Part shown: positions 34,358-43,357 of the stretch, piece by piece
Layout of the letters: each line of letters begins with the position of its first letter
Numbering within the stretch: the first letter of the stretch is position 1
DNA from: Alphaproteobacteria bacterium
GTDB taxonomy: Bacteria; Pseudomonadota; Alphaproteobacteria; UBA828
NCBI GenBank assembly: GCA_011523425.1
Contig: WTGU01000120.1
Span: forward strand, 18,809 to 82,808
Length of the DNA: 64,000 nucleotides
Reading direction: 5' to 3'
Translations under genes and position numbers: made by a program
Notes under the pieces: generated by a model
The model's input: only the letters and a program-made list of their open reading frames with translations
Database searches by the model: none
What the model was told of the DNA's origin: nothing

Positions 34358-34388
34358 AGCGTATCCGTCAAAGACGGATACGCTCTAA
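34354..34388. terminator. Palindrome copy B, bidirectional terminator containing both stop codons
   Basis: TTAGAGCGTATCCGTC (34354-34369), loop AAA, GACGGATACGCTCTAA (34373-34388): a perfect 16-bp stem. The TAG of the amidotransferase gene (34355-34357) and the TAG of purK (34385-34387 on the minus strand) both lie in its arms. The core matches copy A at 22044-22068. Confidence 0.75.
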
Positions 34389-35500
34389 CCCCGATCTCCC
34401 GCCGGCGGCCAGTCGGGGACGGGCGGCGTCGCGCCGAGCGGGCCGAGCCAGGTGACATGGCCCATCTTGCGGCCCGCGCGGGTCTCCGCCTTGCCGTAGA
34501 GATGCAGGTGCACCGCCGGGTCCGCCGCCAGCGCGGGCCAGAGCTCGACGTCGGCGCCGATCAGGTTCTTCATGGCGGCGCTGGCACGGCGCTCCGTGGA
34601 GCCGAGCGGCAGGCCGCAGACTGCGCGGATGTGCTGCGCGAACTGGCTGGTCTCACAGCCCTCGATGGTCCAGTGGCCCGAGTTGTGGACGCGGGGGGCG
34701 ATCTCGTTGACCAGCAGCCGGCCGTCGCCGGTGACGAAGAGCTCGACGCAGAGCACGCCCACATGGTCGAGCGCCCGGGCGATGCGCCCGGCGCCCTCCC
34801 GCGTCGCCGCGGCGAGGGCAGGGGCGATGTCCGCCGGCGCCAGGGTCAGGTCGAGGATGCCGTGAACGTGGCGGTTCTCCACCGGATCGAAGGTCGCCGT
34901 CGCGCCGTCGCCCGCGCGGGCCACGATCACCGAGACCTCGCGCTCGATCGGCGCGAGGGCTTCGAGGATCGCGGGTCTCCCGCCGAGCCTGCCCCGCCAG
35001 GCATCGAGCAGGTCGTCGCCCTCGCCGAGCACCGTCTGGCCCTTGCCGTCGTAGCCGAGGGTCTGGGTCTTGAGCACGGCGGGCCGGCCGATCCGCGCAT
35101 CGGCGGCCGCGCCGCTCTCGGCTTCCTCCACCGCCGCATAGGGCGTCGTCTCCAGCCCGAGAGTGCGGCAGAAGTCCTTCTCCGCGATCCGGTTCTGGGC
35201 GATGCGGAGCGAGCGGGCGCCGGGCCGGACCGGCACCCGGTCCGCCAGCCGCTCCAGCGCCTCGGCCGGCACGTTCTCGAACTCGACCGTGACGACGTCC
35301 ACCGCTTCGGCAAACGCATCGAGCGCCGCGCCGTCGTCGTAGGCCGCCACGGTCTCCGCGGCGGAGACCTGCGCTGCGGGGCCCTCCGGCTCCGGCGCGT
35401 AGATGTGGCAGCGATAGCCGAGGCGGGCGGCGGCGATGGCCAGCATCCGGCCGAGCTGGCCGCCGCCGAGGATGCCGACGGTGGCTCCCGGCGGGATCAC
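34385..35500 (-). CDS. purK: N5-carboxyaminoimidazole ribonucleotide synthase
   Basis: A 371-aa ATP-grasp enzyme making N5-CAIR from AIR, ATP and bicarbonate in purine synthesis. Landmarks: TVGILGGGQLGRMLAIAAARLG at the N-terminus, VTVEFENVP, LKTQTLGYDGKGQ and VNEIAPRVHNSGHW, all standard. Normal length. Follows purE by 4 nt in the same operon. Confidence 0.92.
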   Translation of the reverse strand: MIPPGATVGILGGGQLGRMLAIAAARLGYRCHIYAPEPEGPAAQVSAAETVAAYDDGAALDAFAEAVDVVTVEFENVPAEALERLADRVPVRPGARSLRIAQNRIAEKDFCRTLGLETTPYAAVEEAESGAAADARIGRPAVLKTQTLGYDGKGQTVLGEGDDLLDAWRGRLGGRPAILEALAPIEREVSVIVARAGDGATATFDPVENRHVHGILDLTLAPADIAPALAAATREGAGRIARALDHVGVLCVELFVTGDGRLLVNEIAPRVHNSGHWTIEGCETSQFAQHIRAVCGLPLGSTERRASAAMKNLIGADVELWPALAADPAVHLHLYGKAETRAGRKMGHVTWLGPLGATPPVPDWPPAGDRG

Positions 35501-35504
35501 GGGA

Positions 35505-35996
35505 TCAGGACTCCGGCGTTTCGGCGACCGCGGCGGTCTGCCTGGCCCGCCACTCGTCGAGCGCGGCCGCCACCCCTGCGTCGGACAGCGCGACGATCGA
35601 CGCGGCGAGCAGCGCGGCGTTGATCGCGCCCGCGCGCCCGATGGCGAGCGTGCCCACGGGCACGCCGGCCGGCATCTGAACGATGGAGAGCAGGCTGTCC
35701 ATGCCTTTCAGGCTCTTGCTCTCGACCGGTACGCCGAGGACGGGCAGCGGCGTCATCGCTGCGGTCATGCCGGGCAGGTGCGCGGCCCCGCCGGCGCCGG
35801 CAATGATGACCTTGAGACCCCGGTCGCGGGCCTCCTCGGCGTAGGCGGAGAGCCGCCTGGGCGTGCGGTGGGCTGAGACGATGCGGCTCTCGAAGGGGAC
35901 GCCGAGCGCCTCCAGCGTGTCCGCGGCGTGGCGCATGGTCTCCCAGTCGGACTGGCTTCCCATGATGATCCCGACCGCGGCGATGGCCTCGGTCAT
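35505..35996 (-). CDS. purE: N5-carboxyaminoimidazole ribonucleotide mutase
   Basis: A 163-aa class I Pur[14 protein letters not shown] binds the nucleotide, and SAHRTPRRL carries the catalytic His. It converts N5-CAIR (from PurK) to CAIR. ATG 35996 has GGGAGGAG 5 nt upstream; a longer frame adds 15 Arg-rich residues. First gene of purE-purK, divergent from rpsU. Confidence 0.92.
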   Translation of the reverse strand: MTEAIAAVGIIMGSQSDWETMRHAADTLEALGVPFESRIVSAHRTPRRLSAYAEEARDRGLKVIIAGAGGAAHLPGMTAAMTPLPVLGVPVESKSLKGMDSLLSIVQMPAGVPVGTLAIGRAGAINAALLAASIVALSDAGVAAALDEWRARQTAAVAETPES

Positions 35997-36161
35997 GATG
36001 CTCCTCCCTTGCGGGTTACGGCGGCGGGCGCGCTGGGCCATAATACCGTCGCGGAGGGGTTGCGGGCACCGCGCTCGGCGCCTTCACACCCCCGGCGGGC
36101 CGTGCTATAGAGCCGCCCGCCAGCCATTGAAACCCTCAGTCGAGCGAGAGGAAGCAGGAAT

Positions 36162-36365
36162 TTGGTTCATGTAGTCGTCCGCGAGAACAACGTCGATCAG
36201 GCGCTGAAGGCACTCAAGAAGAAAATGCAGCGCGAAGGAATCTTTCGGGAAATGAAGATGCGCCGCCACTACGAAAAGCCTTCGGAGCGGCGGGCGCGGG
36301 AGAAGGCCGAGGCAGTCCGGCGCGCCCGGAAGCTCGCCCGGAAACGCGCGCAGCGCGAGGAATAG
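36162..36365 (+). CDS. rpsU: 30S ribosomal protein S21
   Basis: A 67-aa basic protein with the S21 core [19 protein letters not shown] and [17 protein letters not shown]. It starts with TTG at 36162, five nt after AGGA; no ATG is available in frame at the conserved N-terminus, so the rare start is well supported. It binds the 30S platform and helps initiation. Divergent from purE. Confidence 0.92.
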   Translation: MVHVVVRENNVDQALKALKKKMQREGIFREMKMRRHYEKPSERRAREKAEAVRRARKLARKRAQREE

Positions 36366-36410
36366 CACCCGCCCGGAGCGGGCTCGCGACTCTCCAGTTT
36401 CCCGTGTTGC

Positions 36411-36445
36411 GTGCCGGCCGAAAACGAGCCGGCACGGATAATCAT
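36411..36445. terminator. Hairpin between convergent rpsU and pntB
   Basis: GTGCCGGC (36411-36418) pairs with GCCGGCAC (36428-36435) around a 9-nt loop in the 103-nt gap. It is followed by an AT-rich stretch rather than a clear U-tract. Confidence 0.5.
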
Positions 36446-36468
36446 TTGCTCCGCCGGAAGGCCCGCAG

Positions 36469-37851
36469 TCAGAGAGACTTGACGATCTCCTCGACCATCT
36501 TCTTGGCGTCTCCGAAGAGCATCATCGTGTTGTCCCGGTAGAACACCGGATTGTCGATGCCGGCATAGCCCGGCGCCAGCGAGCGCTTCACGAACAGCAC
36601 CGTCTTGCAGAGCTCCACGTCGAGAATCGGCATGCCGGCGATCGGGCTCTGGGGATCGGTCTTCGCCACCGGATTGACCACGTCGTTGGCGCCGATCACG
36701 AAGGCGACATCGGTGTTGGGCATGTCGCTGTTGATGTCCTCCAGCTCGTAGACCTCGTCGTAGGGGACGTTGGCCTCGGCCAGAAGCACGTTCATGTGGC
36801 CCGGCATGCGGCCGGCCACAGGGTGGATGGCGTAGCGGATCTCGACCCCCTCCTTGTGGAGCAGGTCGGCCATCTCGCGTACGGCGTGCTGGGCCTGGGC
36901 CACGGCGAGGCCGTAGCCCGGCACGATCACCACCGAGCCGGCATTCCGCATGATGAAGGCGGCGTCGTCGGCGCTGCCCGACTTGTGGGTACGGTCGGCG
37001 GCGGTGGCGGGCCGCGAGGAATCGGTGCCGAAGCCGCCGAGGATCACGCTGATGAAGGAGCGGTTCATCGCGCGGCACATGATGTAGCTCAGGATCGCAC
37101 CGGCCGAGCCCACCAGCGCGCCGACCACGATGAGCACCGTGTTCTCCAGGGTGAAGCCGATCCCCGCCGCCGCCCAGCCGGAATAGGAGTTCAGCATCGA
37201 GATCACCACCGGCATGTCGGCGCCGCCGATGGGAACGATCAGCAGCACGCCGAAGAGCAGCGCGAGCCCCGTCATGGCCCAGAAGACGCTCTCCTGCTGG
37301 TCGATCGAGAAGACCACTCCGAGCGCGACGATGGCGACGATGAGGGCGAGGTTGAGCAGGTGCTGGCCGCGGAAGACCAGCGGCGCGCCGGTCACCAGCT
37401 CCTGCAGCTTGGCGAAGGCGACGACCGAGCCGGTGAAGGTCAGCGCGCCGATGACCACGCCGAAGCTCATCTCGATCCGGCTGACCAGCCTGATGTCGCC
37501 GGGCATGCCGATGTGGAAGGTCTCCGGCGCGTAGAGCGCGGCGCCAGCCACCAGCACCGCGGCGAGCCCCACCAGGCTGTGGAAGGCGGCCACGAGCTGC
37601 GGCATCGCGGTCATGCGGATGCGGAGCGCGATCAGCGTGCCGATCAGGCCGCCGACGGCGATGCCGACGCCGATCCACAGATAGTCCTCGACCCCCGGCT
37701 GGCCGAGGGTCGTGCCGATGGCGATCACCATGCCGGCGATGCCGAACAGGTTGCCGCTGCGCGCCGTTTTCGGCGAGGAGAGGCCCCTGAGGGCCATGAT
37801 GAAGCAGACGCCGGCGATGAGGTAGAGAATCGCCGCCAGGTTCGAGGTCAT
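36469..37851 (-). CDS. pntB: NAD(P) transhydrogenase beta subunit
   Basis: A 460-aa protein with about eight or nine membrane segments in the first 260 residues, then the NADP-binding dIII domain (VIVPGYGLAVAQAQHAV, HPVAGRMPGHMNVLLAE, VIGANDVVNPVAK, and FFGDAKK-like LFGDAKKMVEEI at the end). Couples hydride transfer between NADH and NADP to proton flow. Last gene of pntAA-pntAB-pntB, 12 nt after pntAB. Confidence 0.93.
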   Translation of the reverse strand: MTSNLAAILYLIAGVCFIMALRGLSSPKTARSGNLFGIAGMVIAIGTTLGQPGVEDYLWIGVGIAVGGLIGTLIALRIRMTAMPQLVAAFHSLVGLAAVLVAGAALYAPETFHIGMPGDIRLVSRIEMSFGVVIGALTFTGSVVAFAKLQELVTGAPLVFRGQHLLNLALIVAIVALGVVFSIDQQESVFWAMTGLALLFGVLLIVPIGGADMPVVISMLNSYSGWAAAGIGFTLENTVLIVVGALVGSAGAILSYIMCRAMNRSFISVILGGFGTDSSRPATAADRTHKSGSADDAAFIMRNAGSVVIVPGYGLAVAQAQHAVREMADLLHKEGVEIRYAIHPVAGRMPGHMNVLLAEANVPYDEVYELEDINSDMPNTDVAFVIGANDVVNPVAKTDPQSPIAGMPILDVELCKTVLFVKRSLAPGYAGIDNPVFYRDNTMMLFGDAKKMVEEIVKSL

Positions 37852-37863
37852 CGGGACTGCCGC

Positions 37864-38166
37864 CTATTTCTTCTTCTTGAACATCGACAGCATGCGCTGC
37901 GTGACCGTGAATCCCCCGAATATGTTGACCGCCGCAAGGCCGACGGCGACACCGCCGAATATCTTGGCCACGACGCTGCCTTCCGCCGGCGTCGCCGCCA
38001 GCAGGGCACCCACGATGATCACGCTCGAGATGGCGTTGGTCACCGACATCAGCGGCGTGTGCAGCGCGGGCGTGACGCTCCACACCACGTAGTAGCCGAT
38101 GAACACCGCCAGCACGAAGACCGTCACCGCGATGACCAGGGGATGCAGCTCGAGCACGTGCTCCAC
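37864..38166 (-). CDS. pntAB: NAD(P) transhydrogenase alpha subunit, membrane part
   Basis: A 100-aa membrane subunit with three hydrophobic segments: [20 protein letters not shown], then [20 protein letters not shown], and the [19 protein letters not shown] segment ending [12 protein letters not shown]. This is the split alpha-2 form common in alphaproteobacteria. GTG start at 38166 with GGGGAG upstream, 2 nt after pntAA. Confidence 0.9.
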   Translation of the reverse strand: MEHVLELHPLVIAVTVFVLAVFIGYYVVWSVTPALHTPLMSVTNAISSVIIVGALLAATPAEGSVVAKIFGGVAVGLAAVNIFGGFTVTQRMLSMFKKKK

Positions 38167-38168
38167 GG

Positions 38169-39320
38169 CTACATCTCCCCGCCCTGCAGCGCCGGGTTCA
38201 CGACCGCGCCGTCCCTGGTCAGCAGGGCTCCCCGGATCACCTCGTCCTCCCAGTCGATCTCGAGGCCGCGGCTTTCCCGGTCGATCATCGGCTCGATGAA
38301 GTTGAAGAGGTTGCGCGCGTAGAGCGTGCTGGTATCGACCGGAACCCGCGCCGGATAGTTGGCGTGGGCGACGATGGTGACGCCGTGGCGAACGACCACC
38401 CGGTCGTGGGCGCTGAGCGCGCAGTTGCCGCCGCTCTCGATCGCCAGGTCGACGATCACCGAGCCGGGCTTCATCGCTCTCACCGTCTCCTCGGTGATCA
38501 GCACCGGTGCCGGCTTGCCCGGAATCTGGGCGGTGGTGATGCAAATGTCCTGCTTCGCCAGAGTCTCGTGGATGAGCGCGGCTTGGCGCGCCTTGTAAGC
38601 ATCGTCCATCTCACGGGCATAGCCGCCTGCGGTCTCGGCATCGCCCGCGTCGGCATCCACGGAGACGAACTTGGCGCCGAGGCTCTCGACCTGCTCCTTG
38701 ACCGCCGGCCGCACGTCGAAGGCAGACACCAGCGCGCCCAGGCGGCGTGCGGTGGCGATCGCCTGCAGCCCGGCGACGCCCGCGCCCAGCACGACGACCC
38801 GCGCCGGGGCCACGGTGCCGGCGGCGGTCATCATCATGGGCAGGATGCGGCCGAAATGCTCGGCGGCGTCGATCACCGCCTTGTAGCCGGCGATGTTGCT
38901 CTGCGACGACAGCGCATCCATCGATTGTGCGCGGCTGATGCGCGGAATCAGCTCCATGGCGAACGAGGTGATGCCGCGCGCCGCGTAGCTCTCCACCTGC
39001 TCGCGCTGCTGCAGCGGCGCGAGCAGCCCCACCAGCACCGCCTCGGGATTGACGAGGGAGAGCTCGTCGGCAGCGTTGCCGTCGCAGAGCGGCGCGCGGA
39101 CCTTCGCCACCAGGTCGGCCTCGCCGTATACCGTCGACGCATCGGGGGCGATCCGGGCGCCGGCCTCCGCCAGCACCTCGTCCGACATCTGCGCGCCGAC
39201 GCCGGCACCGCTCTCGACCATCATCTCGACGCCGAGAGCGGAGAACTTCTTGATGGAATCCGGGGACGCGGCGATCCGGGTCTCGCCCGGCACGATCTCC
39301 TTCGGAACCCCGATCCTCAT
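38169..39320 (-). CDS. pntAA: NAD(P) transhydrogenase alpha subunit, soluble NAD-binding part
   Basis: A 383-aa dI subunit. [20 protein letters not shown] is the family N-terminus, the Rossmann loop is [20 protein letters not shown], and [14 protein letters not shown] follows. The first 14 residues of the longest frame (from 39362) are not family-like, so ATG 39320 is taken. Hands hydride from NADH to NADP bound by PntB. First gene of the operon. Confidence 0.92.
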   Translation of the reverse strand: MRIGVPKEIVPGETRIAASPDSIKKFSALGVEMMVESGAGVGAQMSDEVLAEAGARIAPDASTVYGEADLVAKVRAPLCDGNAADELSLVNPEAVLVGLLAPLQQREQVESYAARGITSFAMELIPRISRAQSMDALSSQSNIAGYKAVIDAAEHFGRILPMMMTAAGTVAPARVVVLGAGVAGLQAIATARRLGALVSAFDVRPAVKEQVESLGAKFVSVDADAGDAETAGGYAREMDDAYKARQAALIHETLAKQDICITTAQIPGKPAPVLITEETVRAMKPGSVIVDLAIESGGNCALSAHDRVVVRHGVTIVAHANYPARVPVDTSTLYARNLFNFIEPMIDRESRGLEIDWEDEVIRGALLTRDGAVVNPALQGGEM

Positions 39321-39453
39321 GCCTGCACCGACGACTCCGCCTGCCAGGGAGCGGCAGCACAATGCCCCGCCCGATGCCGTTTGCCAAGGCCCGGTTCGAC
39401 TGTCTTCACGGAGGGGCGGGGGGAAGGCGGAAAACCCGCGGCGGCGCTGCGCG

Positions 39454-40800
39454 TCAGGCGGCTTCGGGCACGCCGCAACGCTCCAGCGCTGCGCCCTGAC
39501 GGCGGGCCAGTCGGACGGCGTCGAACTCCTCGATCAGCGCCTCGACCAGCCGGTGCCAGTTGAGCTCCGCCTTCAGGTGGAGGAAGACCGAGCCGAGGCC
39601 GATCGCCGAGCGATCCATCAGCACGAACTCGCGCGGCGGGGTGACGCCGCCGAGCCGCCGTATCTCCCGGTGCACCTTGGCGGCGACCGCGCCACCGAAA
39701 CGGCCGCTGCCCGATTCGTCGATGAGCCGGGTGCGGTCGTCGACCAGGGGCCCGTAGATGTAGTTCGCCCAGATGTTGAGCGCGTCGACCATCTCGTTCG
39801 AGAGGTCGCTGAATCCCCAGGTCTCGTAGGCGTGCACCGCGAGCTCGCGATCGTCGTCCCGCACCGCGTGGTAGAGGTCGATCACGCCCTGCACGAAAGG
39901 GCCTCCGAACACGCGGATGCAGCCATAGTCGAGGAGGTTGACCGCGCCGTCGGGGCGCACCGTGTAGTTGCCAAGGTGGGGGTCGCCGTGGAGCACGCCG
40001 TAGCGGTAAAATGGCACGTACCAGGCGTTGAACATGTGCAGCGCGATCGCGTTGCGCCGCTTGGCCGGGGCGTCGGTAAACTCGAGCAGCGGGGCGCCGC
40101 CGAGCCAGCTCATGGTGAGCAGCCGCTTCGTGGAAAGCCCCGGCTCCACCACCGGCACGTGAACGCCGGGCTCGTCCTCCAGCATCGCGCCATAGAGAGC
40201 CATGTGGCGGGCCTCGCGCTCGTAGTCCAGCTCCTCGCGCAGCCGGGCCGCGATTTCGGCGTGAATCTCGGCGGTGTCGATCGCCCGGTCGTAGCGGGCA
40301 TAGACGGCGAAGATCAGCTTGAGCTGGCGGATGTCGGCCGCCACCGCCGACGCCATGTCGGGATACTGCAGCTTGCAGGCGAGCGCCGCGCCGTCGTGCC
40401 CGGCCGCGCGGTGTACCTGGCCGAGAGAAGCCGCCGCCGCCGCCTCGGTCTCGAACTCGGCGAAGGCCTGTCGCCAGTCCGGGCCGAGCTCGGCCGCCAT
40501 GCGCCGCTTGACGAAGCCCCAGCCCATCGCCGGCGCCCGCGACTGCAGCGCGCCGAGTGCCTCGGCATACTCGTCCGGAAGGCCGCCGGGAACGGTCGCG
40601 AGCAGTTGCGCGACCTTCATCAGCGGTCCCTTGAGGCCGCCCAGTGCGCGCCGCAGCTCCTCGGCGTTCCGCTCCCGGTCGGCGGGCAGCCCCAGATAGC
40701 GCTGGCCCGCCATACGGGCGGCGATGCCGCCCACCGAGGTACCGACCCGCGCGTAGCGGCGCACGCGCCCGCTCAGCCTGTCATCCTCGCGTTCCGGCAT
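39454..40800 (-). CDS. ABC1/UbiB-family kinase-like protein
   Basis: A 448-aa atypical kinase of the ABC1/ADCK family. Instead of the KxGQ signature it has GPLMKVAQLLATVPGGLP, then the Ala-rich nucleotide loop AAAAASLGQVHRA, the ion-pair Lys in ALACKLQYP, the catalytic VLHGDPHLGN and metal-binding LLDYG (a DFG variant). No C-terminal membrane helices are evident, so it is closer to the soluble ADCK-like group than to UbiB. Likely role is in quinone metabolism, inferred from the family. Stands alone. Confidence 0.78.
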   Translation of the reverse strand: MPEREDDRLSGRVRRYARVGTSVGGIAARMAGQRYLGLPADRERNAEELRRALGGLKGPLMKVAQLLATVPGGLPDEYAEALGALQSRAPAMGWGFVKRRMAAELGPDWRQAFAEFETEAAAAASLGQVHRAAGHDGAALACKLQYPDMASAVAADIRQLKLIFAVYARYDRAIDTAEIHAEIAARLREELDYEREARHMALYGAMLEDEPGVHVPVVEPGLSTKRLLTMSWLGGAPLLEFTDAPAKRRNAIALHMFNAWYVPFYRYGVLHGDPHLGNYTVRPDGAVNLLDYGCIRVFGGPFVQGVIDLYHAVRDDDRELAVHAYETWGFSDLSNEMVDALNIWANYIYGPLVDDRTRLIDESGSGRFGGAVAAKVHREIRRLGGVTPPREFVLMDRSAIGLGSVFLHLKAELNWHRLVEALIEEFDAVRLARRQGAALERCGVPEAA

Positions 40801-41087
40801 GATCGGCGTCCCGGTGCCTCACCCTTGCGTCCTCGGGCGGCGTCCCGCGACGCCGTCCCCGACATGCGCCATGATAACACGGCGGTAAGGGTCTCTATTC
40901 GCGTGGTTTTCAGCCGTTGCGGCGGCGCAAGTCGGCGGATCAAGAGCGATCACATTCTTGCGATGTCGGTCGTTCGCCCCTTCCCGCCGTTCCATGCTTG
41001 GCCCATCATTCCGGCAGGTTGCATGCGAGACGCCTGCACGGGCGGTCGCATGCGGCCGCAAGCAAAACCAACGAGGAGAGGCTACCG
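40801..41087. other. 287-nt spacer upstream of the Cys-rich protein gene
   Basis: Divergent spacer between the ABC1 gene and the small secreted protein. It contains a locally AT-richer stretch near 40870-40910 (ATGATAACACGG, TCTCTATTCG) that may hold promoters, and GAGGAGAGG at 41073-41081 serving the next gene. No other gene or clear operator is visible. Confidence 0.5.
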
Positions 41088-41291
41088 ATGATCAAAGAGA
41101 CCGTGATTGCCGTCAGCGTCGTGACCATGGCGGCGGGCGCCGCGCTTGCACCCTCCGCCGTCTCGGCCGCCGACCAGCCGATTGTCGTCGCATCGTGTAA
41201 TCCCTGCGATCCGTGCGGCGCTTGCAATCCCTGCGATCCGTGCGGCGGTTGCAATCCCTGCGACCCCTGCAATCCGTGCGCCAGCGGCTGA
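41088..41291 (+). CDS. Secreted 67-residue protein with a cysteine at every third position
   Basis: Residues 1 to about 28 form a signal peptide ([20 protein letters not shown] to AVSA-ADQP). The mature chain is about 39 residues and contains ten cysteines at 37, 40, 43, 46, 49, 52, 55, 58, 61 and 64, each separated by two residues, mostly Asn-Pro, Asp-Pro or Gly-x. The coding repeat is a 27-bp unit (CNPCDPCGx) used twice plus a shortened end, 41196-41279. With Pro in most triplets the chain could adopt an extended left-handed helix with all thiols on one face. Ribosome site GAGGAGAGG; own terminator. I do not recognise a characterised family; metal binding or redox cross-linking is a guess. 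Confidence 0.75.
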   Translation: MIKETVIAVSVVTMAAGAALAPSAVSAADQPIVVASCNPCDPCGACNPCDPCGGCNPCDPCNPCASG

Positions 41292-41316
41292 GCGGCTGAC
41301 GCGTTATCTGAGGAGG

Positions 41317-41348
41317 ACGCCGTCCCGATGGGGCGGCGTTCTTTTTTT
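41317..41348 (+). terminator. Intrinsic terminator of the Cys-rich protein gene
   Basis: ACGCCGTCCC (41317-41326), loop GAT, GGGGCGGCGT (41330-41339), 10-bp stem with one G-T pair, directly followed by TCTTTTTTT. This is the most classical Rho-independent terminator in the window and isolates the small gene as its own transcript. Confidence 0.92.
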
Positions 41349-41455
41349 GGGCCGGACCCAGGCCATGCGTGCGTGCCCGCCCACCGGTGGACGCGGCAGG
41401 GCCGGTTGTGGTGGGATTGAGAGGGCCCCGGCCGGTGCAGGAGCGAGCGACGCGA

Positions 41456-42469
41456 ATGCTGGACAAGTTCGAACGCTATCCGCTGACCTTCGGCCCGACT
41501 CCCATCGAGAAGCTGAGCCGGCTGTCCGAGCATCTCGGCGGCGCAGTCGAGCTCTACGCCAAGCGCGAGGACTGCAATTCGGGCCTCGCCTTCGGCGGCA
41601 ACAAGGTACGCAAGCTCGAATACATCGTTCCGGACGCCATCGCGTCGAACGCCGATACCCTCGTCACCATCGGCGGAGTCCAGTCGAACCATACGCGCCA
41701 GGTCGCCGCGGTCGCCGCCAAGCTCGGCATGAAGTGCCGCCTGGTGCAGGAAAGCTGGGTGCCGTTCGAGGACGCCGTCTACGACCGGGTCGGGAACATC
41801 CTGATGAGCCGCGTCATGGGGGCGGAGATCGAGCTGGTGGACGAAGGCTTCGACATCGGCATCAGGGAGAGCTGGGAACGGGCGATCGAGGACGTGAAGG
41901 CGCGGGGCGGGAAGCCCTACGCCATCCCGGCCGGCGCCTCGGTTCACAGGCTGGGCGGGCTCGGCTACGTCGGCTTCGCCGAGGAGGTGCGGGCGCAGGA
42001 GGAGGCGCTCGGCTTCAGGTTCGACTACGTCATCGTCTGCACCGTCACCGGCTCGACCCATGCCGGCATGCTCGTCGGCTTCGCCAAGGACGGGCGCGCC
42101 GCGCGGGTGGTCGGGATCGACGCCTCCGGCACGCCGGCCCAGACGCGCGCCCAGGTCATGGAGATCGCCCGCAACACGGCGGAGCTCGTGGCGCTCGGCC
42201 GCGAGATCGCGGACGACGATCTCGTGCTGCTCGAGGACTACGCCTATCCCGCCTACGGCGTGCCGTCTGCCGAGACCAACGACGCGATCCGCCTCGCGGC
42301 CCGCACGGAAGGGATGATGACCGATCCCGTCTACGAGGGGAAATCCATGCAGGGGATGATCGACCTGGTACGGAAGGGCTACTTCCCGTCGGGCTCCAGG
42401 GTGCTCTACGCCCATCTCGGCGGCGTGCCGGCCATCAACGGCTACAGCTACGTCTATCGCAACGGCTAG
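41456..42469 (+). CDS. acdS: 1-aminocyclopropane-1-carboxylate (ACC) deaminase
   Basis: A 337-aa fold-type II PLP enzyme, one residue shorter than Pseudomonas AcdS and near-identical in its N-terminal core ([19 protein letters not shown]). The PLP lysine is K50 in [12 protein letters not shown]293, E294 (DPVYEGKS) and L321 (LYAHLGG) correspond, shifted by one, to the Tyr 294, Glu 295 and Leu 322 that separate true ACC deaminase from D-cysteine desulfhydrase. It splits ACC to 2-oxobutyrate and ammonia, so it lowers plant or algal ethylene precursor. ATG 41456; no AcdR regulator is adjacent. Confidence 0.9.
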   Translation: MLDKFERYPLTFGPTPIEKLSRLSEHLGGAVELYAKREDCNSGLAFGGNKVRKLEYIVPDAIASNADTLVTIGGVQSNHTRQVAAVAAKLGMKCRLVQESWVPFEDAVYDRVGNILMSRVMGAEIELVDEGFDIGIRESWERAIEDVKARGGKPYAIPAGASVHRLGGLGYVGFAEEVRAQEEALGFRFDYVIVCTVTGSTHAGMLVGFAKDGRAARVVGIDASGTPAQTRAQVMEIARNTAELVALGREIADDDLVLLEDYAYPAYGVPSAETNDAIRLAARTEGMMTDPVYEGKSMQGMIDLVRKGYFPSGSRVLYAHLGGVPAINGYSYVYRNG

Positions 42470-42470
42470 C

Positions 42471-42492
42471 GGCGGCGGATACGCTCGCCGCC
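42471..42492 (+). terminator. Possible weak hairpin after acdS
   Basis: GGCGGCG (42471-42477) and CGCCGCC (42486-42492) can pair around GATACGCT, one base after the acdS stop. No U-tract follows, so termination is uncertain. The loop carries GGATACGCTC, half of the palindrome found at 22044 and 34354. Confidence 0.35.
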
Positions 42493-42524
42493 CGGCCCGA
42501 TTCATCCGATTCAGGAGGGGGGAC

Positions 42525-43346
42525 ATGGCCGCTCAACGCATCGGTGCCTACGTCGAGGTCGCGCCCGGCGTCGACATCTACTACGAGGACGAGGGCGAGG
42601 GGAGCGCGCTGGTCCTCATTCCCGGCTGGACCTTCACCACCAGGGTCTTCGACCATCAGTTTGCCGCGTTCGCGGGCGACTATCGGGTGATCTCCTTCGA
42701 CCCCCGCAGCCACGGCCGTTCGACGGTGACCAGTGATGGCAACAACTACGCCACCCAGGCGGCCGATCTCGCGGCGCTGCTGGAGCATCTGTCGGTCGAA
42801 AACCCGGTCCTCCTGGGCTGGTCGGCGGGGTCGCTGACGGCGTGGCACCACGTCCGCAACCGGGGCACCGAGGGGATCCGGGGCCTGGTCTCCGTCGACA
42901 TGCCGCCGCTCGGCATGAGCTACGACCGGGACGACTGGGTCGAGGGGGCGATCCCCGATCTCGCCGAGTTCTTCCAGGGGGTCCAGACCGCCCAGGGCCA
43001 GCGCGGCGTCGTCACCTGGTACGCCGACAACGTCATGATCGAAGGCGAGATGACGCCGGAGGTGACCGCGTGGGTGGTGGAGCAGTCGCTCGCGACGCCG
43101 CCAATCGTCGCCGCCAATCTCATCGCCGACGTGTGCTTCGCCAACTATCTCGACGAGGCGAAGCAGGTGGATGCGGCGATTCCCTCCCTCTATTACGTCG
43201 CCGATCACTGGGCCGGGACGGCCACGCCGTTCCTGGCCAGGCACTGTCCGAACGCGCGGGTCGAGGCCTTCGGCGGTCACATGATGTTCTGGGAGTATCC
43301 CGAGCGGTTCAATGCGACCTTGGCGGAGTTCCTGTCCGCCCTCTGA
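42525..43346 (+). CDS. Alpha/beta hydrolase
   Basis: A 273-aa alpha/beta-hydrolase fold enzyme: oxyanion LIPGWTF, FDPRSHGRS, nucleophile Ser 100 in LLGWSAGSL, and catalytic His 252 in AFGGHMMFWE. It resembles haloperoxidase or esterase-type hydrolases. AGGAGGGGGG precedes ATG 42525. Probably co-transcribed with acdS (55 nt apart). Substrate unknown. Confidence 0.78.
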   Translation: MAAQRIGAYVEVAPGVDIYYEDEGEGSALVLIPGWTFTTRVFDHQFAAFAGDYRVISFDPRSHGRSTVTSDGNNYATQAADLAALLEHLSVENPVLLGWSAGSLTAWHHVRNRGTEGIRGLVSVDMPPLGMSYDRDDWVEGAIPDLAEFFQGVQTAQGQRGVVTWYADNVMIEGEMTPEVTAWVVEQSLATPPIVAANLIADVCFANYLDEAKQVDAAIPSLYYVADHWAGTATPFLARHCPNARVEAFGGHMMFWEYPERFNATLAEFLSAL

Positions 43347-43357
43347 ACGCGACCCTG

